A stretch of DNA of 33,790 nt, from positions 1-33,790 of the forward strand of contig DASZHJ010000017.1 of assembly GCA_035938015.1 (NCBI GenBank). Reading direction: 5' to 3'. Shown here one piece after another: positions 1 to 7,324 of this stretch. The position numbers were made by a program, and so were the translations under genes. The notes below the pieces were generated by a model, which saw nothing but the letters and a program-made list of their open reading frames with translations, had not been told where the DNA came from and made no database searches. Each line of letters begins with the position of its first letter. Positions within the stretch are counted from its first letter, which is position 1. This DNA comes from DASZHJ01 sp035938015. Lineage in GTDB: Bacteria; Pseudomonadota; Alphaproteobacteria; ATCC43930; CGMCC-115725.

Positions 1-1
1 C

Positions 2-466
2 TTGCCGGGGACCCACAGCAAGTATGTCCGGGTGAAAGACCGCGGGATCGTCGATTTCGCCACATACATGACCGGCGAGGTGTTCGGCGTGCTCTGGCGG
101 CACAGCATCCTGGGGCGGCTCGGTACTGCGGAGACAGTCGAGGACGAGCCCGCCTTCGACGCGGGCGTCGGCCGCTCGGCGCAGGGGCAGGGACTGCTGC
201 ACCATTTGTTCGGCGTGCGAACCCGCGGCTTGTTCCACGAAATCCCAGCCGCGGGCCTTGCCTCCTATCTCTCGGGGCTTCTCATCGGCCATGAGATCCG
301 CGCCGCCGCGCCCTCGGCACCGGTGGCGGTGATCGGCGAGGCCACGCTCGCGCGACTCTACTGCCGGGCGTTCGCGCGCTGCGGTGTCGAGGCGCGGCCG
401 ATCGCAGGCGAGCCCGCGCCGCGCGGGCTTTGGGCGATCGCGCAGGCGAGGGGGGTGGCGACGTGA
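2..466 (+). CDS. dgoK: 2-dehydro-3-deoxygalactonokinase, C-terminal part (5' end outside window)
   Basis: C-terminal half of the kinase that phosphorylates 2-keto-3-deoxygalactonate with ATP in the DeLey-Doudoroff galactonate pathway (cytoplasm). The frame is open from the first bases of the window, so the start lies upstream; about 154 residues remain of a family usually near 300. The visible part opens with the family motif LPGTHSKYV, followed by the MTGEVFGVL and HSILG segments typical of DgoK, and later AVIGEATLARLYCRAF, which fits the C-terminal ATPase lobe of this actin-like fold. The stop codon TGA (464-466) overlaps the GTG start of the aldolase gene, so the two are translationally coupled and catalyse consecutive steps. 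Identification is firm because the kinase motif and the aldolase neighbour agree. Confidence 0.9.
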   Translation: MPGTHSKYVRVKDRGIVDFATYMTGEVFGVLWRHSILGRLGTAETVEDEPAFDAGVGRSAQGQGLLHHLFGVRTRGLFHEIPAAGLASYLSGLLIGHEIRAAAPSAPVAVIGEATLARLYCRAFARCGVEARPIAGEPAPRGLWAIAQARGVAT

Positions 467-1083
467 CCGCGCTCGCATCGTGGCTCGCAAAATCGCCCCT
501 GATCGCGATCCTGCGCGGCGTCGAGCCTCGCGAGGTCGTCGACATTGCGGAGGGCTTGATCGCAGCCGGCATCCTGATCATCGAGGTGCCGCTCAACTCG
601 CCGGAACCGCTGGAGAGCATCCGCCGCCTTGCCGCCGCCTGCGCGGGCAGAGCCCTGCTGGGTGCGGGCACGGTCATGCGCAGCGGCGACGTCGATGCGA
701 TCCGGGAGGCCGGCGGCACGCTGATCGTGACGCCCCACGCCGATGCTGTGGTGGTGAAGCGCGCGAAGGAGCTGGGCCTTTTGGCGATTCCCGGATTCTT
801 CTCGCCGACCGAGGCCTTCGCCATGATCGACGCCGGGGCCGATGGGCTGAAGCTCTTTCCGGCGGAGGCGGCGTCGCCGAAGGTCCTGGCGGCGATGCGC
901 GCGGTCTTGCCGCGGACGATGCCCATACTCCCCGTCGGCGGCATCGACGCTGCCGCCATCCCGGCTTGGCTCAAAGCCGGCGCTAACGGCTTCGGGATCG
1001 GCTCGGCGCTCTACAAGCCCGGGCTCGACCGCGCCGCGGTAGCGGCGAAGGCGCGCGTGCTCGTTGCGGCGCTGAAGCTCTAA
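463..1083 (+). CDS. dgoA: 2-dehydro-3-deoxy-6-phosphogalactonate aldolase
   Basis: Class I aldolase of the KDPG/KDPGal family (206 residues, normal length). It cleaves 2-keto-3-deoxy-6-phosphogalactonate into pyruvate and glyceraldehyde-3-phosphate. Family landmarks in order: PLIAILRG near the N-terminus, the IIEVPLNSPEP strand with the catalytic Glu, GAGTV, VTPHAD, IPGFFSPTEAF, GLKLFPAEA with the Schiff-base Lys, and PILPVGGI for phosphate binding. I chose the GTG at 463 because it overlaps the dgoK stop (GTGA), has a purine-rich AGGGGGG run about 8 bases upstream, and gives the usual family N-terminus; an in-frame TTG at 430 would add 11 atypical residues. The DgoA rather than Eda assignment rests on the dgoK neighbour. 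Confidence 0.93.
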   Translation: MTALASWLAKSPLIAILRGVEPREVVDIAEGLIAAGILIIEVPLNSPEPLESIRRLAAACAGRALLGAGTVMRSGDVDAIREAGGTLIVTPHADAVVVKRAKELGLLAIPGFFSPTEAFAMIDAGADGLKLFPAEAASPKVLAAMRAVLPRTMPILPVGGIDAAAIPAWLKAGANGFGIGSALYKPGLDRAAVAAKARVLVAALKL

Positions 1084-1098
1084 AGCGCGATCACGCTT
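1083..1098. terminator. Small hairpin between convergent dgoA and phosphatase genes
   Basis: AAGCG (1083-1087) pairs with CGCTT (1094-1098) immediately after the dgoA stop. It is the only stem in the 41-base gap between two convergent genes. The stem is short and no T-run follows, so termination is only a possibility. Confidence 0.25.
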
Positions 1099-1124
1099 CA
1101 ACTTCGGCAGACCACGCGACGAAT

Positions 1125-2723
1125 CTAATCTCGGCGAGGCCGGCGCAGCGTGAAGGTTTCGAACGGGGCCAGCTGACCGTCCGGCCCCAGCACGTCGTAA
1201 TAGGTGACCGTGATCGTGGTGAGGCCGCCGCGGCGCGACCCGGGATCGACGACGAATGCCGCGAAGCCGTAGGAATGCGCGGCGTTTCTGACCGCCGACC
1301 AGGGCGCTTGCTCCTTCACGTAGACAGGCGGACGCTTGCCGGTCGCCGGGTCGGGCTCGCCGACGGAGGTGATCACCCGACACTGCGGCGGGTTGAAGAA
1401 CAGCTGGTTCGACGGAACGGAGGTCCCGCCGCCGCCGATCACCATGTGCACCGTTCCCTTGCTGGTGTCGATCACGTCGGTGGCGGTCGCCGCGGGGACG
1501 GGCGTCAGGGTGGCGTTCGCTTCCCGGCCGCGGATCGGGTGCGAGCGCTCGTAGTGGTGCTCGTGCCCGCACACCACGAGGTCGACGCCGTATCGGTCGA
1601 ACAACGGCACCCATTCCTCGCGGATCCCAAGGTCCGCGCCGTTGAACATATCGGCCGTCGAGACGGCGACCTGGTGCATGCACACCACGACCCAGTCGAC
1701 ATCTTGGTCGCGACGGGCCGCGGCCAATTCCTTTTCCAACCAGGCCTTCTGAGCGCCGGCGGAATAACCCCGGACGTAGGAGTTGCCGCCGTCCTGGTAG
1801 GTGACGTCGTCGTTGGCAATGCTGATCACGCGCACTGCGCCCGCGGTGAAGGCATACCAAAGCCCGCGCGTCATGTCGGTCTGGCCGGCCTGCGGCGGCA
1901 GCGAGAAGTAGGTCTGATAGGCCTGATACCCGATCGGTCCGTTGCCCAGCTCGTTCTCGTGATTGCCGGCCGAGGGCATCCAGGGACGGTTGCGGGCGCT
2001 GCGGCTGTTGTTCTCCCAGAAGTCCCACCAGGTGCGCACCCGGTCCTCGGCGAGATTGGCGTAACAGAGATCGCCGTTGAACAGGTGGAACAAGGGTTGC
2101 AGCCGCTCCACGCCGAGCGTGGTATCGCCCGCCGCGGGCGAGCCGAGATTGTCGTTCACATAGGGGGGATTGGGCAGCGCCACACCCGCGGGCGGCACGT
2201 ACTTCTTACCCAGGCTCGGGGTGCCCTGATCGCCGAAGCTGGTGAACGTCAAGGGCGAGCGGCCCCGCGGTGAGGTGCGGAACGTCCCGAACTCCGGCTC
2301 GGCGCCGTCGTGCAGCGCGCCATAGAGGTAAGCCGAGTCGGCCCGCAGTCGGCCGAGCCTCGCATGATAGGCGTAGACGACCTGGCGGGACTTTGCGTCG
2401 GTGTAGCTGGTGCCCGTGGCTTCGACGGTTTGCTCGAGCTTGCCGTCGAGACGCCCGAGCATGACACGGGGATGGCGAACGGGTTGCAGCGTGTGCCAGG
2501 ACACGACCATCTCCGAGGATGCGTCCGCGCCGAACTGCAGATGGAGGCCAGCGAGCGGAGGCGTCGTCGCCGGATCGAGCGATCGGCGCGAGGGGGCTGC
2601 AGCCTCGGCATGCCCGGCTCCGATCAGGGACGCCGCCGCGACGGCTCCTCCCGCGATACCGGCGGCGGCGAGCAGCTTGCGACGACTGAGCTCCAGGTCG
2701 AAGCGGGTGTCCTCGGTGGTCAT
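1125..2723 (-). CDS. Tat-exported purple-acid-phosphatase-like metallophosphoesterase
   Basis: Predicted periplasmic or secreted phosphoesterase of 532 residues. The N-terminus carries a twin-arginine signal (SRRKLLAAAGIAGGA, residues 13-27) ending in an Ala-rich stretch near GHAEAAA. Residues about 55-150 fit the fibronectin-like N-terminal domain of purple acid phosphatases (SEMVVSWHTL). The calcineurin-like metal-binding motifs follow in order: GDQG (164-167), NGDLCYAN (216-223), GNHE (253-256), VCMHQ (347-351) and GHEHHYER (386-393), supplying the expected Asp, Asn and His ligands. The substrate is unknown; phosphate monoesters or diesters are plausible. ATG at 2723 has GGAG 12 bases upstream; an in-frame GTG at 2741 would add six residues. 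The gene lies 104 bases downstream of the dioxygenase gene on the same strand, so it may be co-transcribed. Tat export fits cytoplasmic loading of the metal centre. Confidence 0.85.
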   Translation of the reverse strand: MTTEDTRFDLELSRRKLLAAAGIAGGAVAAASLIGAGHAEAAAPSRRSLDPATTPPLAGLHLQFGADASSEMVVSWHTLQPVRHPRVMLGRLDGKLEQTVEATGTSYTDAKSRQVVYAYHARLGRLRADSAYLYGALHDGAEPEFGTFRTSPRGRSPLTFTSFGDQGTPSLGKKYVPPAGVALPNPPYVNDNLGSPAAGDTTLGVERLQPLFHLFNGDLCYANLAEDRVRTWWDFWENNSRSARNRPWMPSAGNHENELGNGPIGYQAYQTYFSLPPQAGQTDMTRGLWYAFTAGAVRVISIANDDVTYQDGGNSYVRGYSAGAQKAWLEKELAAARRDQDVDWVVVCMHQVAVSTADMFNGADLGIREEWVPLFDRYGVDLVVCGHEHHYERSHPIRGREANATLTPVPAATATDVIDTSKGTVHMVIGGGGTSVPSNQLFFNPPQCRVITSVGEPDPATGKRPPVYVKEQAPWSAVRNAAHSYGFAAFVVDPGSRRGGLTTITVTYYDVLGPDGQLAPFETFTLRRPRRD

Positions 2724-2785
2724 GGCGGCGAGTTGCTCCACGGTGGCCGCGGCACCCTATCGCTTCTCGATGACAGTTCTGCAAA

Positions 2786-2800
2786 CCGGTCTCAGACCGG
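2786..2800. other. Perfect small palindrome upstream of the phosphatase gene
   Basis: CCGGTCTCAGACCGG is a perfect palindrome around a single central base, in the 104-base gap between the dioxygenase stop and the phosphatase start. It could be a weak hairpin at the end of the dioxygenase transcript or an operator for the phosphatase. No T-run follows on either strand. Confidence 0.3.
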
Positions 2801-2827
2801 CAGGTCACACTGGGATTGACGGCGGCC

Positions 2828-3664
2828 TCACCCGATGACGAGCGGAAACTCCTCGGCGGCCATTGGCTCGCCCGGCTTCAGGCGCTGGTCAAGGCCCGGA
2901 AACGGCGGCGAAATCTCGCCAGGGCGCTGCGCATAGACGGCGTCGTCGCCCAGCCAACGCGAAGCGAAGGCGCGCCGGCGGCCGCTGGTGGGATTTCCGG
3001 GCGCTCCGTGGATGGTCAGGAAGGTGAACGCGATCGCATCGCCGAGCTCGACGTCCCAGCTCAGCAGCCGATAGTCCGACCGGTGGGCGCCGATATCGGG
3101 CATGTCCTCCAGCGCGTCCGATTGGTGGTCGTAGGCAACGCCGCTGAATTTGCGCGGCCTGAACCACCGGCCCCAGCGGTGAGAGCCCGCCACGAACTCG
3201 ACGCAGATGTCGCGCGGTACCCGATCGAGCGGCATCCAGAGGCTCACATTCTGCGCGCCGTCGACGCAGTAATAGGGCTGATCGTGGTGCCAAGGCGTGA
3301 GCTCGCGGGTACCCGGCTCCTTGACCAGGATGTGCTCGTGGAACATCCGCACGGAGCGCGATCCCATCAATTGCTGGGCGACCCGCGCCGCCGGGCTTTC
3401 GAACACGAACCGCCGATACTCGGGGATCCGCGCCCAGTTGCAGTAGTCGCCGACGAAACGGCCGGAACCGCCCGTCGGCGTATAGACGCGCTGAAAGGGA
3501 CCAGGCTCGGCCAAGTTGCGCTCGATGCCCGCGCGCAGCGGCTCAACCCAATCGCGAAAATACCCCTTGAGCAACACCGCACCGTCGAGCCGGAAGCTCT
3601 CGATCGCGCCCTCCGGAACGATCGCGGAGTCTCGCAGATCGGGCCTATCCTCAACAATTGGCAT
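2828..3664 (-). CDS. Phytanoyl-CoA dioxygenase (PhyH) family Fe(II)/2-oxoglutarate oxygenase
   Basis: Cytoplasmic non-haem iron oxygenase of 278 residues. The facial triad is visible: H126-H127-D128 in TPWHHDQPYY supplies the HxD motif and H219 in TIHGAPGN the distal His; R229-R231 in the following segment fits the 2-oxoglutarate carboxylate anchor. The jelly-roll part (about 95-245) contains SLWMPLDRV and CVEFVAGSHRWG, typical of PhyH members. ATG 3664 is favoured because AAGGAG lies 7 bases upstream; longer in-frame starts (to 3742) run into the palindromic repeat. The substrate cannot be read from sequence: PhyH enzymes hydroxylate acyl-CoAs, quaternary amines, phosphonates, ectoine and other small molecules. 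It diverges from the DMT transporter gene, which might move a related metabolite, but nothing proves the link. Confidence 0.85.
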   Translation of the reverse strand: MPIVEDRPDLRDSAIVPEGAIESFRLDGAVLLKGYFRDWVEPLRAGIERNLAEPGPFQRVYTPTGGSGRFVGDYCNWARIPEYRRFVFESPAARVAQQLMGSRSVRMFHEHILVKEPGTRELTPWHHDQPYYCVDGAQNVSLWMPLDRVPRDICVEFVAGSHRWGRWFRPRKFSGVAYDHQSDALEDMPDIGAHRSDYRLLSWDVELGDAIAFTFLTIHGAPGNPTSGRRRAFASRWLGDDAVYAQRPGEISPPFPGLDQRLKPGEPMAAEEFPLVIG

Positions 3665-3728
3665 ATCGGACTCCTTGATCCCGGATTTCCAGATCACCCC
3701 TGGATTTTGACATGTGAGAGGCGCGTCG

Positions 3729-3796
3729 TCATCCCGGTGCATTGTGCGTCCTTCGGCTCGCGCCTATCGACAAGCTCAGGACGCGGCTCGGGATGA
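3729..3796. repeat. REP/MITE-like imperfect palindrome in a divergent intergenic region
   Basis: Nested inverted repeats: TCATCCCG (3729-3736) pairs with CGGGATGA (3789-3796), and inside it GCGTCCT (3746-3752) pairs with AGGACGC (3778-3784). The core contains TCGACAAGCTCAGGACG, the kind of sequence found in dispersed palindromic repeats of alphaproteobacteria. It lies between the divergent dioxygenase and transporter genes, so it occupies their promoter region. Copies elsewhere in the genome cannot be checked from this window. Confidence 0.55.
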
Positions 3797-3819
3797 GGAG
3801 CAGGCTATGATCCTTGGCG

Positions 3820-4746
3820 ATGGATGAACCGATCGCCGTCCGGCCGGTGACGCGTCCGGCCCATGTGGCCGCCCATGTCGGAACCGTCGTCACCATGTTC
3901 GCCTGGGGCACGCTGGTTCCCACGGCCAAGATCGTCCTGACGGAATTCGATGCGTGGACCCTCTCGACCCTGCGCGTCGCAGCCGCCGCCGGCGTGCTGC
4001 TGGCGATTTCCATCGGGATCGACGGAGTATCCTGGCTGCGCACCATCCCTTGGCCGCGCGCCATGGCGCTGGGCGCCGCGGTCGCCGCCTTCTCGCTCTT
4101 ATTCACGGTCGGGATCGCGCTCTCGAATCCGGTCTCCGCCATCATCGTCTCCGGCGCGTCGCCGGTGGTGGCGGCGGCCTACGCGGCGCTTGCCTTCCGC
4201 CAACCCTTGCCGCGCGGCGCCATCGGTGCGTTCGGCCTTTCGACGGCGGGCGCCATCATCGCGGCGCTCGGGAATGTAGCGCCCGGCGCGCAGGCGGGCG
4301 TGCGTGGGGGCGAATGGCTGCTGGTGCTCGCCTCGCTATCTTGGACCTGGTATTCGCTCAAGGCACAGCTGTGGCTGGGGTCGTGGGGTCAGCATCGCGT
4401 CACCGCCGTGAGCTACCTCGGCGCCGCCGCGGTGCTGACGCCGATCTATCTGGTGTTGCTTGCTGCCGGTGTGGCGGCGGTGCCGCGCTCGCTGCCCTCG
4501 CCGTCCACGTTGGCCTTGCTGGTCTGGCTTATCGGCGCGGTCACTCTGCTGGGTAGCGTGCTCTGGAACTATGGCGTGTCCCGGATCGGGATCATCGTGA
4601 CCTCGCTCTACCTCAATCTGATCCCGCTATTCGGCATCGTCACAGCCGCGGCGTTCGGGAGCTACCCGACGGGGCAGCAACTCCTCGGCTGCGCGCTGGT
4701 GATCGCGGGCGTTGCGCTGCTGCGGCGCCCCAAGCCAGCGAGCTGA
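3820..4746 (+). CDS. EamA/DMT-superfamily transporter
   Basis: Inner-membrane protein of 308 residues with the ten hydrophobic segments expected of two tandem EamA domains (about residues 18-145 and 163-300). Hallmarks are FAWGTLVPTAK in helix 1, the repeated WTWYSLKAQLW start of domain 2, WNYGVSRIGI, and the C-terminal LIPLFGIVTAAAFG...ALVIAGVALLRR segment. These proteins usually export amino acids or small metabolites; the substrate here is unknown. ATG 3820 is chosen over TTG 3814; a GAGGAG run at 3795-3800 is rather far upstream. A degraded second copy of the same family follows directly, pointing to an old tandem pair. Confidence 0.85.
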   Translation: MDEPIAVRPVTRPAHVAAHVGTVVTMFAWGTLVPTAKIVLTEFDAWTLSTLRVAAAAGVLLAISIGIDGVSWLRTIPWPRAMALGAAVAAFSLLFTVGIALSNPVSAIIVSGASPVVAAAYAALAFRQPLPRGAIGAFGLSTAGAIIAALGNVAPGAQAGVRGGEWLLVLASLSWTWYSLKAQLWLGSWGQHRVTAVSYLGAAAVLTPIYLVLLAAGVAAVPRSLPSPSTLALLVWLIGAVTLLGSVLWNYGVSRIGIIVTSLYLNLIPLFGIVTAAAFGSYPTGQQLLGCALVIAGVALLRRPKPAS

Positions 4747-4759
4747 TCCGGGCACGCCG

Positions 4760-5030
4760 GTGATCGCGGCTCGTTTCCTGCTGACCGCGCTCCTGTGGGG
4801 CGGCGGCGCGCTGATGACGGCGCTGCAGGCGGGCGTGGTGCCCGCGCCCGTCTCGGTCGCTTATCGCATGACATTGGTGGGCGGCATCCTTCTGCCAGCG
4901 GGGAGGGATTCGACGATACGGCATCTCCTGGTGTACCAAGGCATCGGAAGCACGTTTGCGAGTTGAGGCTTCGCTTTGGGGGCAGGGAACCCAGGGGTTA
5001 TCGTGATGTGCCCGCGCCGAAAGGATTGGC
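4760..5030 (+). pseudogene. Remnant of a second EamA/DMT transporter gene
   Basis: From a GTG at 4760 the frame encodes about 68 residues starting RFLLTALLWGGGALMTAL and continuing GVVPAPVSVAYRMTLVGG, which reads as the first two helices of an EamA transporter. It then jumps to LLVYQGIGSTFAS, resembling a segment from the second half of such proteins, before a stop at 4964-4966. After the stop the same frame continues with weakly similar residues. A full gene needs about 290 codons, so this is an internally deleted and interrupted copy. The match after the jump is suggestive rather than certain. An alternative is a small unrelated membrane peptide. Confidence 0.5.
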
Positions 5031-5097
5031 TCGGTGGTGATGCCTGGATTGGGGCGCGCCGCGGGATGATGCGCCGGCCAATGCGGGATAGCACACC

Positions 5098-6141
5098 ATG
5101 ACCGCGATCTTCATCGTCGCCGCGCTGGCCTGGATCGGAAGCTGGGCGGGAACTTGGGCCATGATCCGCTGGCTCACGGAGCGCGGCATCTTCGACCGCC
5201 CGGGCGAACGGTCCTCGCACGATCGACCGGTTCCGAAAGGTGCGGGCGCGGCGGTCGTCACCGTTCTCCTGTTGATCTGGATCACGCTTGCGCTCACGGG
5301 CTTCGTGCCGCGCGGGATCCTCGGAATCTCGGCGCTGGCCTTCGTACTGGCGGCAGTGTCCTGGCGCAACGATCTTAGGGACATGTCGGTAACGCTCAGG
5401 CTCGTGGTCCAAATCGCCGCGGTGATCGTGGCGCTGTTGGGCTGGCCGGGGCGTGGGCTGCTCTTCCAAGGTTTCCTGCCGGCCTGGCTCGATCAAGTAC
5501 TGACCGCCGTCACCTGGGTCTGGTTCATCAACGTGTTCAATTTCATGGATGGTGCCGACGGCATGACCGGCGTCGAGACCGTCGTGATCGGGATCGGCGT
5601 CTCGGTGATCGGCGCGTTCACGGGCTTCGGCCCGGAGGGCTATCTGCTGCTGGGTGTCACGCTGGCGGCGGTGGCGGCGGGTTTCCTGCCGTGGAACTGG
5701 TATCCCGCTCGCGTGTTCCTCGGCGATGTCGGCAGCGTGCCCTTGGGCTTTGTCGTGGGTTGGCTGCTCCTGGAGCTGGCCGGGCACGGTTATTGGGCGC
5801 CGGCCTTGCTGCTCTCGCTCTACTACCTCAGCGATGCGTCGCTGACCTTGTTCCGCCGCGTGATCAAGGGCGAGCCGTTCTGGCGCGCCCATAGGATGCA
5901 CTGTTTTCAACGCGCCCTCGAACGCGATGGCAATCACGCGGCCGTGGTCCGCCTGGTCCTGGCCGGAAGCCTCGCGCTCGCAGGCGCCGCCCTGGCGGCG
6001 GTCTGGCAGCCCGTGCTCGCGCTTGGCGCCGGCGCGGCGATCACCGGCGCGCTCATGGTCGGCCTGATCCGTCGCGGCCGGGAGCCCCAAGGGGATTGGC
6101 GATCCGTCCGCGCGACCGCTTTGCGCGACGGCCATCCCTGA
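5098..6141 (+). CDS. WecA/MraY-type polyprenyl-phosphate sugar-1-phosphate transferase
   Basis: Multispanning inner-membrane enzyme (347 residues, about ten helices) of the PNPT superfamily that transfers HexNAc-1-phosphate from a UDP-sugar to a polyprenyl phosphate, the first step of lipid-linked glycan synthesis. Motifs: FDRPGERSSHDRPVPKGAG (32-50), NFMDGADGMTG (148-158), FLGDVGS (207-213) with the Mg-binding Asp, and AHRMHCFQRA (264-273) in place of the usual His-rich loop. It resembles WecA/WbpL more than peptidoglycan MraY. The DD pair usual in loop 2 reads N91-D92 (SWRNDLRD), an odd substitution near the active site. It meets the ALG11-like gene tail-to-tail with 16 bases between and heads a region of further glycan genes, so it probably starts their oligosaccharide. 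The sugar specificity is not readable. Confidence 0.85.
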   Translation: MTAIFIVAALAWIGSWAGTWAMIRWLTERGIFDRPGERSSHDRPVPKGAGAAVVTVLLLIWITLALTGFVPRGILGISALAFVLAAVSWRNDLRDMSVTLRLVVQIAAVIVALLGWPGRGLLFQGFLPAWLDQVLTAVTWVWFINVFNFMDGADGMTGVETVVIGIGVSVIGAFTGFGPEGYLLLGVTLAAVAAGFLPWNWYPARVFLGDVGSVPLGFVVGWLLLELAGHGYWAPALLLSLYYLSDASLTLFRRVIKGEPFWRAHRMHCFQRALERDGNHAAVVRLVLAGSLALAGAALAAVWQPVLALGAGAAITGALMVGLIRRGREPQGDWRSVRATALRDGHP

Positions 6142-6157
6142 CCTTCTAACGCGCGAC

Positions 6158-7324
6158 TTAGCTCGCTCGCGCCGATGACGCCACGAACTCCGAGCAAATT
6201 TCGCGAAATTCGGCAGTGAAGCGTTCAGCGGAGAACAAGCCGGCGCGGGCCTCCAGGCGCTGCCGGGCCTCGGCGCGGGCGCCGGGGTCCGCAAGCAGCC
6301 GGCAGATCTTTTCGACGGCGTCGCCGGGCGAGGCGTAGAGCAGCGCCGGGTCGTTCCCGAGAATTTCGGCGGGTCCGCCGTCCGCGGGCGCGAAGCAAAG
6401 GCATCCCAGCCGCGCCATCTCGGCGACGGCGATGCCGAAGTGCTCGCCGACCATCCCATGGATGCCGTATCGGCAGCGTGCCATGCCCTCGATCAGCTCG
6501 CCTCGGGGCACATCGAGCGAAATCGAGATCCAGTCTGGATGCGCCCCGGCCAGTGCCAAAATCTTGCGCTCGTAGGCAGGTACTTGGCGCTGCCCGCAAA
6601 TCAGCAGCGAGATCGGGTAGCCGCTCCCGCGGACCTCCGCAAGGATATCGATCACTCCCTCGATATTCTTCTCCGGGGACATGCGCCCGACACAGGCGAA
6701 GGTGTCGGTTCTCCGGTCCCACGGCAAGGGCTCGCGATCGATCGGCACGGGTGGATGAAGCACGCGTGTCGCGGAGCCGTACCACTGCTCGAATCGCCGC
6801 CCGGTCCACGCGGAATTCACGAGGGTTTGGTTCCGGGCGATACCCTCGTTCGTGCCCCCATTGATGGCGATCGCCATGCCTCGGTAGAGCTTCAAAACGG
6901 GACCGAAGTGATACCAGCGATAGTCTGCGTCCGGTCGTGGATAGTAGTTCCAGGGGTAATGGACGTATTGTATGGCGCGGACGCCGACGTCGATCTCGTT
7001 CGTCGTGCTGACGACGAGATCGAAATGCTCGCGTCGCAACAGCTCTCGCGCCTTTCTCTGCAGCAGGCTGCCGCACAGAAGGGCCAGCGGGAGACGGGTC
7101 AGTCGTTGCGCGCGGCGCCAACGATCGGGCACGCGCAGGAGTCGGAAATCGGCGGACTTGAGCTCCGTTCCGAAGGCGGCATTGACGGGCTCGAAATCGA
7201 CTGGATTCCAGGTGAGCAAGGTCACCTCGAAATCGCGGCGTAGGGCCTGTAGTGCGTAGGCGGCCACACAGGTTCCGCCGCCGGGATTGTTGAGACCGGG
7301 ATCGATGAGGAGGGCGCGCCTCAT
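6158..7324 (-). CDS. GT4 glycosyltransferase resembling ALG11
   Basis: GT-B fold, retaining glycosyltransferase of 388 residues. It begins with a Gly-rich donor loop (GLNNPGGG, residues 10-17), and the C-terminal Rossmann half has CVGRMSPEKN (211-220) and the GT4 E-x7-E motif in GEHFGIAVAEM (293-303). Several stretches follow eukaryotic ALG11, the GDP-Man alpha-1,2-mannosyltransferase of the dolichol pathway: QYVHYPWN (119-126), VNSAWT (169-174), RVLHPPVP (187-194) and YGIHGMVGEHFGIAVAEM (286-303). That suggests addition of a hexose, perhaps mannose, to a growing lipid-linked glycan on the cytoplasmic membrane face. ATG 7324 overlaps the stop of the ALG1-like gene by 4 bases (ATGA), so the two are coupled and ALG1-like is translated first. 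A more general GT4 role in polysaccharide synthesis remains possible. Confidence 0.8.
   Translation of the reverse strand: MRRALLIDPGLNNPGGGTCVAAYALQALRRDFEVTLLTWNPVDFEPVNAAFGTELKSADFRLLRVPDRWRRAQRLTRLPLALLCGSLLQRKARELLRREHFDLVVSTTNEIDVGVRAIQYVHYPWNYYPRPDADYRWYHFGPVLKLYRGMAIAINGGTNEGIARNQTLVNSAWTGRRFEQWYGSATRVLHPPVPIDREPLPWDRRTDTFACVGRMSPEKNIEGVIDILAEVRGSGYPISLLICGQRQVPAYERKILALAGAHPDWISISLDVPRGELIEGMARCRYGIHGMVGEHFGIAVAEMARLGCLCFAPADGGPAEILGNDPALLYASPGDAVEKICRLLADPGARAEARQRLEARAGLFSAERFTAEFREICSEFVASSARAS

Noticed and set aside
358..2028. Long leftward open frame antisense to dgoA and continuing in the phosphatase region
   Set aside because: Arg/Gly/Ala-rich translation without motifs; it is the mirror of a well-supported aldolase and of a phosphatase in another frame.
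3807..3827. Six-codon frame (ATG 3807 to TGA 3827) with an ideally spaced GGAG, overlapping the DMT transporter start
   Set aside because: Could be a leader peptide coupling translation to ATG 3820, but a frame this short with a purine run upstream is easily due to chance and nothing else supports it.
4861..6459. Leftward 532-codon frame opposite the WecA-like gene
   Set aside because: His/Asp/Arg-rich, low-complexity translation typical of an antisense shadow; the opposite strand has all WecA/MraY motifs.
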